From NCBI GenBank assembly GCA_045643165.1, contig JAZUKF010000214.1, forward strand, positions 1-12,906: a DNA stretch of 12,906 nucleotides, given 5' to 3'. This document shows, piece after piece, positions 1-6,512 of this stretch. The number at the start of each line of letters is the position of its first letter. Position 1 is the first letter of the stretch. This DNA comes from SIG575 sp045643165. Its GTDB lineage: Bacteria; Bacillota; Clostridia; Oscillospirales; Acutalibacteraceae. Both the position numbers and the translations under genes were made by a program. A model generated the notes under the pieces. That model made no database searches. It saw only the letters and a program-made list of their open reading frames with translations, and was not told the origin of the DNA.

Positions 1-1702
1 TATCATCCTTTGCTTTTTTAAGTGTTCCCTCAAAATCGTCATAGAATTCATGAAGCATTTTAATATAATCTTCTTTTCCGCTGTCGATATCATCAAGACT
101 TTCTTCCATCTGTGCCGTATATTTTACATTGACGATTTTCGGGAAACGCTCCTTCAAAAGGCTTGTTGTTGCTTCGCCCAACTCCGTGGGAGAAAGCACC
201 TTTGCGTTCCTCTTAACGTATTCACGTTTGACAATGGTTGTAACTATCGTGGCATAAGTACTGGGACGGCCTACTCCGTTTTCTTCAAGAGCCTTAATGA
301 GAGTTGCTTCCGTAAACCTTGCGGGAGGCTGTGTGAAATGCTGATTTCCCTTTAAATCTTTAAGTTTAAGGCTGTCCCCGTCCTTCATTTCGGGAAGAAT
401 TGATTCCTTTTCGTCATCATCCGTCTTTTCCTCATAAAGCACTGTGAAACCGTCAAATTTTACACTGTGTCCCGTTGCGGTAAACATACAGTAACCGTCA
501 GCATTATCCTTTTTGCCGATAATGTCAACCTTCATTGTGTTGAGAACGCTGTTCGCCATCATGGAAGCGATAAACCTTTTCCAAATCAGACTGTAAAGCT
601 TGTACTGGTCATTTGAAAGACTGCCCTTCACCTGCTCCGGTGTAAGGTTGGGCATGGTGGGACGTATTGCCTCATGACCGTCCTGAGCGTTGCTTCTTGA
701 TTTAAAATATCTGGGTGATTCCGGGATATATTTTTCTCCGTAAGCGGAAAGGATATAATCCTTCGCCGAGGCTCTTGCCTCCTCGGAAATTCTGAGAGAG
801 TCTGTTCTCATATATGTTATAAGACCGGTGGAGCCGTATCCCGCCACCTCAACGCCTTCATACAGTTCCTGAGCGATCCGCATGGTTTTCTGTGCCTGGA
901 AACCAAGTCTTCTCGAAGCCTCCTGTTGAAGTGTGGAGGTAATAAAGGGCGGTGCGGGACTTTTCTTCTTCGTGCCTTTTTTTATTGATGAAACATTGAA
1001 GTTTGCATTTTCAAGCCGTGCAAGATATTTATCGGACTGTTCCTTTGATGTGATTTTGACCTTTCCCGTTTCATCACCGTAGAATGAAGCGGCAAAGGAT
1101 TTTCTTCCCGCAAGGAAATGTGCGTCAAGAGTCCAATATTCCTCCGGAACAAATTTCCGTATCTCCTCCTCACGGTCAACGATAAGCCTTACCGCAACAC
1201 TCTGAACACGTCCTGCGGAAAGTCCCTTTCTGATTTTATTCGACACAAAGGGGCTGAGTTTATATCCCACAAGGCGGTCAAGAATACGTCTTGCCTGCTG
1301 TGCATTAACAAGGTCCATATCAACCTTTCTGGGATTTTTCATTCCTGCCTGAACACCGCTTTTTGTGATTTCATTGAAGGTAACACGGTTTTCCTCATTT
1401 ATATCAAGACCGAGCACCGTTGCAAGATGCCATGAAATAGCCTCTCCTTCTCTATCGGGGTCCGCTGCGAGATATACGGTTTCGCTTTCGTCTGCCGCTT
1501 TCTGCAAATCCTTAACAAGGCTTTCCTTTCCTCTGATGATGGCGTATTTAGGTTTGAAATCATCCTTAACGTCAACACTTAATCTTGCGGCAGGTAAATC
1601 CCTGACGTGTCCCATTGAAGCAACTACATCATATCCGCTTCCTAAGTATTTTTTTATGTTTTTGGCTTTCGCCGGTGATTCTACAATAACAAGTTTAGAC
1701 AT
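1..1702 (-). CDS. topA: DNA topoisomerase I (type IA), 3' end cut by the window edge
   Basis: Type IA topoisomerase, which relaxes negatively supercoiled DNA by nicking one strand, passing the other through and resealing. The frame is open from an ATG at 1702-1700 to the left edge, giving 567 codons; the family is usually about 690 residues, so the C-terminal zinc-finger region is missing. The N-terminal Toprim domain opens with LVIVESPAKAKNIKKYLG and carries the acidic metal site LAADPDREGEAISWHL. The active-site tyrosine is Tyr297 (codon 814-812) within TGLITYMRTDS. Further family motifs are GHEAIRPT, QPPARFTEATLIKALEENGV and GRPSTYA. An AAAGGAT ribosome binding site sits a few bases upstream. 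The gene starts 24 bp after the dprA stop, an arrangement common in Firmicutes, and is probably co-transcribed with dprA and the methyltransferase gene. No frameshift was seen. Identity is very secure. Confidence 0.97.
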   Translation of the reverse strand, partial: MSKLVIVESPAKAKNIKKYLGSGYDVVASMGHVRDLPAARLSVDVKDDFKPKYAIIRGKESLVKDLQKAADESETVYLAADPDREGEAISWHLATVLGLDINEENRVTFNEITKSGVQAGMKNPRKVDMDLVNAQQARRILDRLVGYKLSPFVSNKIRKGLSAGRVQSVAVRLIVDREEEIRKFVPEEYWTLDAHFLAGRKSFAASFYGDETGKVKITSKEQSDKYLARLENANFNVSSIKKGTKKKSPAPPFITSTLQQEASRRLGFQAQKTMRIAQELYEGVEVAGYGSTGLITYMRTDSLRISEEARASAKDYILSAYGEKYIPESPRYFKSRSNAQDGHEAIRPTMPNLTPEQVKGSLSNDQYKLYSLIWKRFIASMMANSVLNTMKVDIIGKKDNADGYCMFTATGHSVKFDGFTVLYEEKTDDDEKESILPEMKDGDSLKLKDLKGNQHFTQPPARFTEATLIKALEENGVGRPSTYATIVTTIVKREYVKRNAKVLSPTELGEATTSLLKERFPKIVNVKYTAQMEESLDDIDSGKEDYIKMLHEFYDDFEGTLKKAKDD

Positions 1703-1726
1703 ATTTTTTTATCCTTTCTGGATTAC

Positions 1727-2995
1727 TTATTTCAAAGAATATTTTTTCCCCGGATGACAGTTTATTATTCCCGATAATTCCAATTCCGTCAACGCACCCA
1801 GGACTTTATGTACAGGTAATTCGCATTTTTTTGTGATTTCATCCGCATTTACAGGTTCATCACCTAAAACACGGTACACCGTCGCAGCATTTTCACTTAG
1901 TGAATTTACTGCTTTTTGAAGTGTTTCCTCATCCGGCTTTTCATCGGCAATATTCTCTGCCGGGTTCGGAGAAGCTTTCGCTTCCGAGGAAATCAACGGT
2001 TTAACTGAAGCAGTTCTCCTTGTATCCTCAATATTATAACCCCAATATATGATACCTGAAAAATCCACCTCTTTATCAATATTGAAAAGCAAATCTCTGT
2101 CCATCTTATCCCAATCGGTGAAATCGGGATAAAGCAGTTCGTATATACTTAATACATCGGAACAGGCAAACACGGGAATTGCACCGTCACGGATAAGTTT
2201 GACCGTTCCGGTATGTTGAGTATTCAGCACTCCGCCCGGCACTGCAAAAAGGTCTTTCCCCTGTTCAAGTGCAAGCCTTGCGGTAATGAGAGAACCGCTT
2301 CTCTCCTCGCCCTCGACCACAACGGTACCGTAACTCAATGCGGAGATGATCCTGTTTCTCGTGGGGAAAAAACTGCCTCTTGCTTCAACATCCGGCGGAA
2401 ATTCGCTTACAAGCAGTCCCCTTTCAAGAAACTGATTACGCAAAAACTTTGCGGCATCCTTATATTTTGAGTTAAATCCGCATCCTAAAACGGCTACCGT
2501 CTTTCCCGTTTCGGAAAAAGCACCCATGTGGGAGGCTCCGTCAATACCGCATGCTCCTCCGCTGACTACGGTAATTCCCGCTCTGGAAAGTGAAGATGCC
2601 AACTTATAAGCGGTATATAATCCGTCCGCCGATGCCTTTCTCGTTCCCACAAGGGAAATGGTTTTCTCCTTTAATAAACTCACATCTCCCAAAGCATAAA
2701 GCACAATGGGAATATCTCGTATTTGCAAAAGAGATTTAGGATATTCATCCATATCAGGTGTAATGATTTTACAACCGATTTTCTCACAACTTTCAATAAT
2801 CTTATCCGCTTCGGATAAATCATCATCTTTCAATTTACCGAGTTGTCGTGGTGTAAACGCACCCGTTACTCTTCTTTCACCGTTTGTAAGACGGTAAATT
2901 TCCTCCGCATCTTTAAAGGATGCGATAATTTCATCATTTATACATCCGTAGCCGAGGCGGCATTGGAGCCAAATCCAATACCTTGTGCTGTTCAT
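1727..2995 (-). CDS. dprA: DNA-processing protein A (recombination mediator, Smf family)
   Basis: DprA binds incoming single-stranded DNA during natural transformation and loads RecA; many non-competent bacteria also keep it. The 422-residue protein has the extended Rossmann core: GTRKAS at about 117-122, SGGACGIDGASHMGAF at about 145-160, VAVLGCGF, FPTRNRIISALSYGTVVVEG at about 210-229, SGSLITARLALEQGKDLFAVPG, and LIRDGAIPV. After a linker rich in Ala, Ser, Pro and Glu at about 300-365, the last 55 residues (AATVYRVLGDEPVNADEI onward) look like the DprA winged-helix domain. It is longer than the roughly 300-residue Bacillus protein because of this C-terminal part. The open frame extends upstream to 3022, but I chose the ATG at 2995: it overlaps the stop of the preceding gene as ATGA, typical of translational coupling, and MNSTRYWIWL matches the usual N-terminus. 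Confidence 0.95.
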   Translation of the reverse strand: MNSTRYWIWLQCRLGYGCINDEIIASFKDAEEIYRLTNGERRVTGAFTPRQLGKLKDDDLSEADKIIESCEKIGCKIITPDMDEYPKSLLQIRDIPIVLYALGDVSLLKEKTISLVGTRKASADGLYTAYKLASSLSRAGITVVSGGACGIDGASHMGAFSETGKTVAVLGCGFNSKYKDAAKFLRNQFLERGLLVSEFPPDVEARGSFFPTRNRIISALSYGTVVVEGEERSGSLITARLALEQGKDLFAVPGGVLNTQHTGTVKLIRDGAIPVFACSDVLSIYELLYPDFTDWDKMDRDLLFNIDKEVDFSGIIYWGYNIEDTRRTASVKPLISSEAKASPNPAENIADEKPDEETLQKAVNSLSENAATVYRVLGDEPVNADEITKKCELPVHKVLGALTELELSGIINCHPGKKYSLK

Positions 2996-3810
2996 TTCAT
3001 CATCTCCCACATTAAAATACAAGCCGCCGTTGAAGCATTTAAGGATTCCGCTCTGCCTTTCATAGGTACGGTCAGTTTAACGTCGCAACGGCTTACCGTC
3101 TCCCGGGACACTCCGTTACCCTCATTACCGACTATGCAGAACGTACCCTGATTGAATTTTTCTTCCGTAACCTTCTTCACATCACGGTCAACAACTGCGG
3201 CAATAGTTTTCATGTTTTTTTCTTTTGCGGAATTAAACAACTCCTCAATATTCTCGATCCGGAAAACAGGAAGTCGAAAAAGCGAACCCATTGAAGCACG
3301 CTGACTTTTCGGATTATAGATATCACATCCGGAAAAAAGCACCGCACCGTCCATGCCCAACGCCTCCGCCGTTCTAATTATTCCGCCGAGATTATCGGGA
3401 TTTTGGATATTTTCAAGAACGATATATTTTCCGTCCTTTTTTATTTCCGACAAGGATTTTTCCGTTTCATTCATCCTGCAAACGCAGAAAACATCCTGAG
3501 AATTAACGGTGTCGGAAATTTTATCAGCCGCCTCTTTTGATATTTCAAAAGAATTTTCCGCTTTTTCGGTGATTTCATCAATCATTCCGCCGTAAAGTCC
3601 GTATGCCTTCCCGGTGAAAAAAAGATTTTCCACCTTTACACCTGTCAAAACCGCATCCCTGCAAAGACGAACACCTTCGAGAATAAATCTCCCTGTTTTT
3701 CTCCGATAGGATGATGAAGAAGTAAGTTTTACCGCATCTTTAATTTTATCATTGGAAACAGACGTGATTTTCTCCACATTCTTCACCCTTTCGAAACAAA
3801 CCTTTTTCAT
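2992..3810 (-). CDS. SpoU/TrmH-family RNA 2'-O-ribose methyltransferase
   Basis: SPOUT-class enzyme that transfers a methyl group from S-adenosylmethionine to the 2'-hydroxyl of a ribose in rRNA or tRNA. The N-terminal part (FILEGVRLCRDAVLTG at about 42-57) resembles the substrate-binding domain. The knotted catalytic domain shows all three SpoU motifs: NIQNPDNLGGIIRTAEALG (134-152, with the conserved Asn and Arg), IVGNEGNGVS (226-235) and VPMKGRAESLNASTAA (248-263). At 272 residues it is typical of the RlmB/TsnR/YsgA group, but the modified nucleotide cannot be told from sequence, so no symbol is given. Its start is uncertain. The ATG at 3810 has a weak GGAAAAG 7 nt upstream; a GTG at 3777 has AAAGGG 8 nt upstream and gives an N-terminus (VEKITSVSNDKIKD) closer to family members. 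The stop overlaps the dprA start by 4 bp. Confidence 0.92.
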   Translation of the reverse strand: MKKVCFERVKNVEKITSVSNDKIKDAVKLTSSSSYRRKTGRFILEGVRLCRDAVLTGVKVENLFFTGKAYGLYGGMIDEITEKAENSFEISKEAADKISDTVNSQDVFCVCRMNETEKSLSEIKKDGKYIVLENIQNPDNLGGIIRTAEALGMDGAVLFSGCDIYNPKSQRASMGSLFRLPVFRIENIEELFNSAKEKNMKTIAAVVDRDVKKVTEEKFNQGTFCIVGNEGNGVSRETVSRCDVKLTVPMKGRAESLNASTAACILMWEMMK

Positions 3811-3852
3811 CGCAAAACTTTTCCATTATATATTACATTATATATAGGAAAT

Positions 3853-3881
3853 ATTATAACAGATAATTATCACATACTCAA
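3853..3881 (-). promoter_or_regulatory. SigA-type promoter of the methyltransferase-dprA-topA operon
   Basis: Reading the minus strand, TTGAGT (3881-3876) and a perfect TATAAT (3858-3853) are separated by exactly 17 bp. Transcription would start near 3846, about 35 nt before the ATG at 3810. It lies just downstream of the rplT terminator, which fits an independent transcription unit. The region further downstream holds more TATAAT-like strings, expected in such AT-rich DNA. Confidence 0.75.
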
Positions 3882-3900
3882 TAGGAAAATCAAAAATTTT

Positions 3901-3920
3901 TCAGACATTTTCAGACATTT
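3901..3920. repeat. Two tandem copies of a 10-bp unit between a terminator and a promoter
   Basis: Two perfect adjacent copies of TCAGACATTT. They lie about 20-40 bp upstream of the -35 box of the methyltransferase-dprA-topA promoter and 6 bp past the end of the rplT terminator U-tract. The period equals about one helical turn, which would suit a protein binding one face of the DNA, but no known regulator site is recognised. Confidence 0.6.
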
Positions 3921-3926
3921 TTCCCC

Positions 3927-3960
3927 AAAAGAAAAACAGCCGCTTAAATCTAAGCGACTG
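3927..3960 (-). terminator. Intrinsic terminator of the infC-rpmI-rplT operon
   Basis: On the minus strand a stem of about 10 bp, CAGTCGCTTA pairing with TAAGCGGCTG (one G-U), with loop GATT, lies at 3960-3937. It is followed by TTTTTCTTTT. It begins 16 nt after the rplT stop codon and separates this operon from the next promoter. Confidence 0.9.
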
Positions 3961-3976
3961 CATAATCTTTGTATTC

Positions 3977-4333
3977 TTATTTAAGTGCTGCCTTTGCCTT
4001 TTCGGTAAGTGCTGTAAATGCTGCGGGATCGGCAATGGCAATTTCGGAAAGCATTTTTCTGTTAAGATTGATGCCTGCCTTTTTAAGTCCGTTCATAAAT
4101 GTGGAATAATTCATTCCGTTAAGCTTACAACCTGCGGAAATACGTGTAATCCAAAGACGACGGAAATCACGTTTTTTCTGCTTACGGCCGATATAAGCAT
4201 AGTTTCCTGATTTAAGTACTGCCTGTTTAGCTGTCTTGAAAAGTTTGCTCTTTGAACCGTAATAACCTTTCGCAGCTTTAAGAACTTTATTTCTTCTCTT
4301 ACGTGTCATTGTTGCACCTTTAATACGTGCCAT
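3977..4333 (-). CDS. rplT: 50S ribosomal protein L20
   Basis: Large-subunit protein needed early in 50S assembly, where it binds 23S rRNA; in Bacillus it also represses its own operon through the leader RNA. The 118 residues are full length. The start MARIKGATMTRKRRNKVLK and the segments YYGSKSKLFKTAKQAV, GRKQKKRDFRRLWITRI and LNGMNYSTFMNGLKKAGI are diagnostic, with the usual basic N-terminal extension and helical C-terminal domain that binds rRNA. A GGAGGT ribosome binding site lies 7 nt upstream of the ATG. It is the last gene of infC-rpmI-rplT, 42 bp after rpmI, and is followed by a strong terminator. Confidence 0.98.
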   Translation of the reverse strand: MARIKGATMTRKRRNKVLKAAKGYYGSKSKLFKTAKQAVLKSGNYAYIGRKQKKRDFRRLWITRISAGCKLNGMNYSTFMNGLKKAGINLNRKMLSEIAIADPAAFTALTEKAKAALK

Positions 4334-4375
4334 ATTCTATACCTCCAATTATCTTCAAACGTCTTAATCTGTCTA

Positions 4376-4573
4376 TTATTTGTAAGGGATAAGTCTCTTG
4401 ATTTGCTTCTGATTTGTAGTATCAGCAACAACAGTTTTACGAAGATTTCTCTTACGTTTTGTGGACTTCTTGTTAAGAATGTGTGATTTGTAGGCATGAG
4501 CACGCATGGGCTTGCCGTTTTTTGACATCTTGAAACGCTTCTTAGCACCGCTGTGAGTTTTGATTTTAGGCAT
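4376..4573 (-). CDS. rpmI: 50S ribosomal protein L35
   Basis: Small basic protein of the large ribosomal subunit, 65 residues, full length. The start MPKIKTHSGAKKRFKMSKNG and the later SHILNKKSTKRKRNLRK and IKRLIPY match the family. The gene begins 20 bp after the infC stop with an AAGGAGGA ribosome binding site 7 nt before the ATG. It is the middle gene of the conserved infC-rpmI-rplT operon and should share the leader-based control upstream of infC. Confidence 0.98.
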   Translation of the reverse strand: MPKIKTHSGAKKRFKMSKNGKPMRAHAYKSHILNKKSTKRKRNLRKTVVADTTNQKQIKRLIPYK

Positions 4574-4593
4574 TTTAAATTCCTCCTTAAAAA

Positions 4594-5112
4594 TTACTTG
4601 GATGATTTAGGTGCAAGGAACATCAGCATCTGACGTCCTTCAACCTTTGCCGGTTTTTCAACAATAGCAATTTCTTCAAGGGCTTCGGCAAATTTTTCCA
4701 TAGGAACAAGACCGTTCTGAACGTGAGCCATCTCACGGCCTTTAAATCTGATCGAAACCTTAACCTTGTTTCCGGCTGAAATGAACTTTTTAGCGTGATT
4801 GACTTTTGTATCAAAATCATGCGTATCAATATTCAAAGAAAGACGGATTTCTTTAATCTCAACGATATGTTGATTTTTCTTCTTTTCCTTTTCTTTCTTT
4901 GTCTGCTCAAAACGGTATTTACCGTAGTCCATAATTTTACATACGGGCGGTTGAGCATTGGGAGAAATCTTAACAAGGTCGAGATTTCTCTCTTCAGCGA
5001 TTTTCAAAGCTTCTTTGGCAGAAAGAATACCGAGTTGTTCACCTTCAGCGGTAATAACTCTTATCTCCTTGTCATGAATATCCTCATTGATTTGCAGTTC
5101 TTTAATACTAAT
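4594..5112 (-). CDS. infC: Translation initiation factor IF-3, with an ATT start codon
   Basis: IF-3 binds the 30S subunit, keeps it from joining the 50S too early and checks start-codon pairing. From an ATT at 5112-5110 the protein is 172 residues, beginning (M)SIKELQINEDIHDKEIRVI. The N-terminal domain continues through GEQLGILSAKEALKIAEERN and PPVCKIMDYGKYRFEQ; a Lys/Glu-rich linker (KKEKEKKKNQH) leads to a C-terminal domain with KEIRLSLNIDTHDFDTKV, VKVSIRFKGREM and GRQMLMFLAPK. GGAGGT (5126-5121) is 8 nt before the ATT, while the in-frame TTG at 5118 is only 2 nt away and the in-frame ATG at 5172 lies before the attenuator hairpin. Rare AUU starts are known for infC in Bacillus and E. coli and let IF-3 limit its own synthesis. 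Function is certain and the start highly likely. Confidence 0.96.
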   Translation of the reverse strand: MSIKELQINEDIHDKEIRVITAEGEQLGILSAKEALKIAEERNLDLVKISPNAQPPVCKIMDYGKYRFEQTKKEKEKKKNQHIVEIKEIRLSLNIDTHDFDTKVNHAKKFISAGNKVKVSIRFKGREMAHVQNGLVPMEKFAEALEEIAIVEKPAKVEGRQMLMFLAPKSSK

Positions 5113-5120
5113 GGTCAAGC

Positions 5121-5126
5121 ACCTCC
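5121..5126 (-). promoter_or_regulatory. Ribosome binding site that fixes the infC ATT start
   Basis: GGAGGT on the minus strand, 8 nt before ATT (5112-5110). No ATG, GTG or TTG lies in frame at a usable distance, so this site is the main evidence for the non-standard start. It follows the attenuator U-tract by 10 nt, so it exists only in read-through transcripts. Confidence 0.85.
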
Positions 5127-5136
5127 GAAAAAGTAT

Positions 5137-5169
5137 AAAAAAAGCACGGTACGAATACTCGCCCGCTGC
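5137..5169 (-). terminator. Attenuator hairpin in the infC leader
   Basis: On the minus strand GCAGCGG (from 5168) pairs with CCGTGC (5149-5144) with one bulged G, and an inner CGA/TCG helix closes the tip. Seven T residues follow at 5143-5137. The structure is a convincing intrinsic terminator inside the leader, upstream of the infC ribosome binding site, so transcription of the whole operon would depend on read-through. Confidence 0.85.
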
Positions 5170-5267
5170 CAATAAAATTACACAAAGACACCCTGTCCTT
5201 TTGTAAAATATTGACCTTTAACGGTGAGCCGTAAAGGTGAGAGCGAGAAACGCTTCTGCTTCTATGT
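5137..5267 (-). promoter_or_regulatory. L20-leader-type cis-regulatory leader of infC-rpmI-rplT
   Basis: Untranslated leader from the predicted start near 5267 to the attenuator. In transcript order it has a small stem AGAAGCG/CGCTCT with one bulge (5263-5240), a 9-bp stem CCTTTACGG/CCGTTAAAGG (5237-5215), a stem ACAAAAGGACA/TGTCTTTGT (5204-5182) and the terminator hairpin. In Bacillus the same operon is controlled by L20 binding the leader and promoting early termination. The gene order and the attenuator position support the same class here. I infer this from architecture; a match to the Rfam L20 leader model was not tested. CTCGCTC (5247-5241) can also pair with GGGCGAG (5164-5158) in the terminator arm, a candidate antiterminator. 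Confidence 0.75.
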
Positions 5268-5273
5268 GCATAT

Positions 5274-5302
5274 ATAATACCAAACTATTATGGATTTGTC
5301 AA
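5274..5302 (-). promoter_or_regulatory. SigA-type promoter of infC-rpmI-rplT
   Basis: Minus-strand TTGACA (5302-5297), a perfect -35 box, is followed after exactly 17 bp by TATTAT (5279-5274). The predicted start is near A5267. The upstream flank is A/T tracts like an UP element. This is the best promoter in the window, as expected for translation genes. Confidence 0.88.
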
Positions 5303-5323
5303 TAGGAAAATATAAATTTTTTT

Positions 5324-5369
5324 AAAATAAAAAAAGAGGGACTGTCGAAACTGAATACGACAGCCTCTC
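5324..5369 (-). terminator. Intrinsic terminator of the ferredoxin gene
   Basis: On the minus strand a 12-position stem with one mismatch and one G-U pair, GAGAGGCTGTCG (5369-5358) against CGACAGTCCCTC (5347-5336), has a 10-nt loop and is followed by seven T residues, then ATTTT. It begins 12 nt after the ferredoxin stop and isolates the gene from the infC promoter. Confidence 0.92.
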
Positions 5370-5381
5370 AAATTTTATAAA

Positions 5382-5552
5382 TTATTCGTCCTGAGGAGCT
5401 CCAACAGGGCATGTTTCCGCACAAGAACCGCAATCAATACATTTATCTGCATCGATAACATATTTGTCGTCGCCCTCTGTGATAGCTTCAACGGGACAAT
5501 CTGCTGCACATGCGCCGCATGAAATGCACTCGTCATTTATTGTGAAAGCCAT
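5382..5552 (-). CDS. 2[4Fe-4S] clostridial-type ferredoxin
   Basis: Small soluble electron carrier with two low-potential [4Fe-4S] clusters, serving anaerobic reactions such as pyruvate oxidation. The 56-residue protein starts MAFTINDECISCGACAADCP and has a second motif CIDCGSCAETCP. Each CxxCxxCxxxCP block gives three cysteines to one cluster and the fourth to the other, the standard pattern, and the length is typical. The start is clear: an AGGAGG site lies 8 nt before the ATG. It has its own promoter and a strong terminator, so it looks monocistronic, although no terminator is visible between ricT and this gene and some read-through is possible. Acidic residues dominate outside the clusters, as usual. 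Confidence 0.97.
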   Translation of the reverse strand: MAFTINDECISCGACAADCPVEAITEGDDKYVIDADKCIDCGSCAETCPVGAPQDE

Positions 5553-5585
5553 AATCGTAACCTCCTCTTCTCATGTAGTGTATTT

Positions 5586-5613
5586 ATTCTAACATATATT
5601 TTTCAAAAATCAA
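5586..5613 (-). promoter_or_regulatory. Predicted ferredoxin promoter with extended -10
   Basis: Minus-strand TTGATT (5613-5608), 16-bp spacer, TAGAAT (5591-5586), with a TG one base before the -10 (TGTTAGAAT), an extended -10 feature. The predicted start is near 5579, about 27 nt before the ATG. Confidence 0.6.
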
Positions 5614-5627
5614 GTACTATTTGAAAA
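5600..5627. repeat. Inverted repeat bracketing the ferredoxin -35 box
   Basis: On the minus strand TTTTCAAA (5627-5620) and TTTGAAAA (5607-5600) form a perfect 8-bp inverted repeat with a 12-bp spacer containing the -35 box. It could be an operator. It lacks a run of T residues and has only A/T-rich arms, so it is unlikely to be a terminator for ricT. Confidence 0.5.
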
Positions 5628-5643
5628 CTTTTTATTACCAATT

Positions 5644-6510
5644 TTATTTTTCCATACCTTTGAGGGCGGCAAGTTCCTCTTTTGACATTTTTATACTGCC
5701 GTCTTTAATAAGTTTTATATCATGTCTGTCATAAATTCTCGGTGCGGCATCGGGAAATCTGTCAAGCATAACTTTAAGAGTACCTTTCAGAAGATTTACT
5801 TCGATAACACGTCCCTTGCCCTCTGCGGTGTCAACGATTGCTCCCACCTTCGGTGTTACGCTCAGAAGATGCTCATAAGAATCCTGCTCATATTTCAGAC
5901 AGCACATAAGTCTGCCGCAGTTACCGCTGATTTTTGCGGGGTTAAGGGATAATCCCTGTTCCTTTGCCATCTTGATTGAAACAGGCTGAAAATCGCCTAA
6001 ATACAATTCACAGCAAAGCGGTCTGCCGCACATTCCCAAACCGCCCTTCATTTTCGTTTCATCTCTTACACCTATCTGGCGTAATTCTATTCTCGTATGG
6101 AACGTGGAAGCAAGGTCCTTTACAAGTTCTCTGAAATCCACTCTGTTATCCGAAGTGAAACAGAAAAGAACTTTACTGCCGTCAAAGGCATATTCCACAC
6201 TGACAAGTTTCATTTCAAGACCGTACTTTGCGATTTTCTCCTCGCAAATTCCGAACATTTTCTTTTCCTGTTCCCTGTTATCTTTAACGGTTTTGATATC
6301 TGAAGAATTTGCAATTCTGACAACTCTTTTAAGGGGTTTTATTACTTTATCATCCTCAACCTCGCTGTTTTTCTTGGCTACGATGCCGAACTCCAAACCC
6401 TTTGAGGTTTCAACGATAACCTGATCTCCGCTTTTTAAATTCGCTCCGCCGGGGGAAAAATAATAAATCTTTCCGCCCTCTTTAAATCTGACTCCGACAA
6501 CCTCAGTCAT
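5644..6510 (-). CDS. ricT: PSP1-domain protein RicT (YaaT)
   Basis: Member of the PSP1/YaaT family. In Bacillus, RicT forms the Fe-S-containing Y-complex with RicA and RicF, which assists RNase Y in maturing certain mRNAs and affects competence, biofilm and sporulation. The 288-residue protein opens with TEVVGVRFKEGGKIYYFSPG, then shows the PSP1 core (VRDETKMKGGLGMCGRPLCC and GNCGRLMCCLKYEQDSYEHL) with cysteines 161, 166, 167, 198, 203 and 204, the family's likely cluster ligands. The Lys/Glu-rich C-terminus is probably flexible. It begins 2 bp after the holB stop with an AGGAGG site inside the end of holB, so translation is likely coupled. The holB-ricT order is the standard Firmicute arrangement. 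Identity is secure; no ricA or ricF is in view. Confidence 0.93.
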   Translation of the reverse strand: MTEVVGVRFKEGGKIYYFSPGGANLKSGDQVIVETSKGLEFGIVAKKNSEVEDDKVIKPLKRVVRIANSSDIKTVKDNREQEKKMFGICEEKIAKYGLEMKLVSVEYAFDGSKVLFCFTSDNRVDFRELVKDLASTFHTRIELRQIGVRDETKMKGGLGMCGRPLCCELYLGDFQPVSIKMAKEQGLSLNPAKISGNCGRLMCCLKYEQDSYEHLLSVTPKVGAIVDTAEGKGRVIEVNLLKGTLKVMLDRFPDAAPRIYDRHDIKLIKDGSIKMSKEELAALKGMEK

Positions 6511-6512
6511 AT

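Noticed and set aside
1365..1757. Plus-strand open frame of 130 codons
   Set aside because: It lies antisense to topA and the end of dprA, has no ribosome binding site and its protein is low in complexity with no motif; the minus-strand frame carries all the topoisomerase motifs.
3826..3845. Extra TATAAT-like strings downstream of the methyltransferase promoter
   Set aside because: No acceptable -35 box lies 16-18 bp upstream, and the whole stretch is alternating A/T.
4306..4548. Minus-strand open frame of 80 codons across the rpmI-rplT junction
   Set aside because: It is the out-of-frame shadow of rpmI, and both L35 and L20 are intact in their own frames.
5113..5172. Upstream extension of infC to an ATG at 5172 or a TTG at 5118
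   Set aside because: The extension runs through the attenuator hairpin and does not resemble IF-3. The TTG is only 2 nt from the ribosome binding site.
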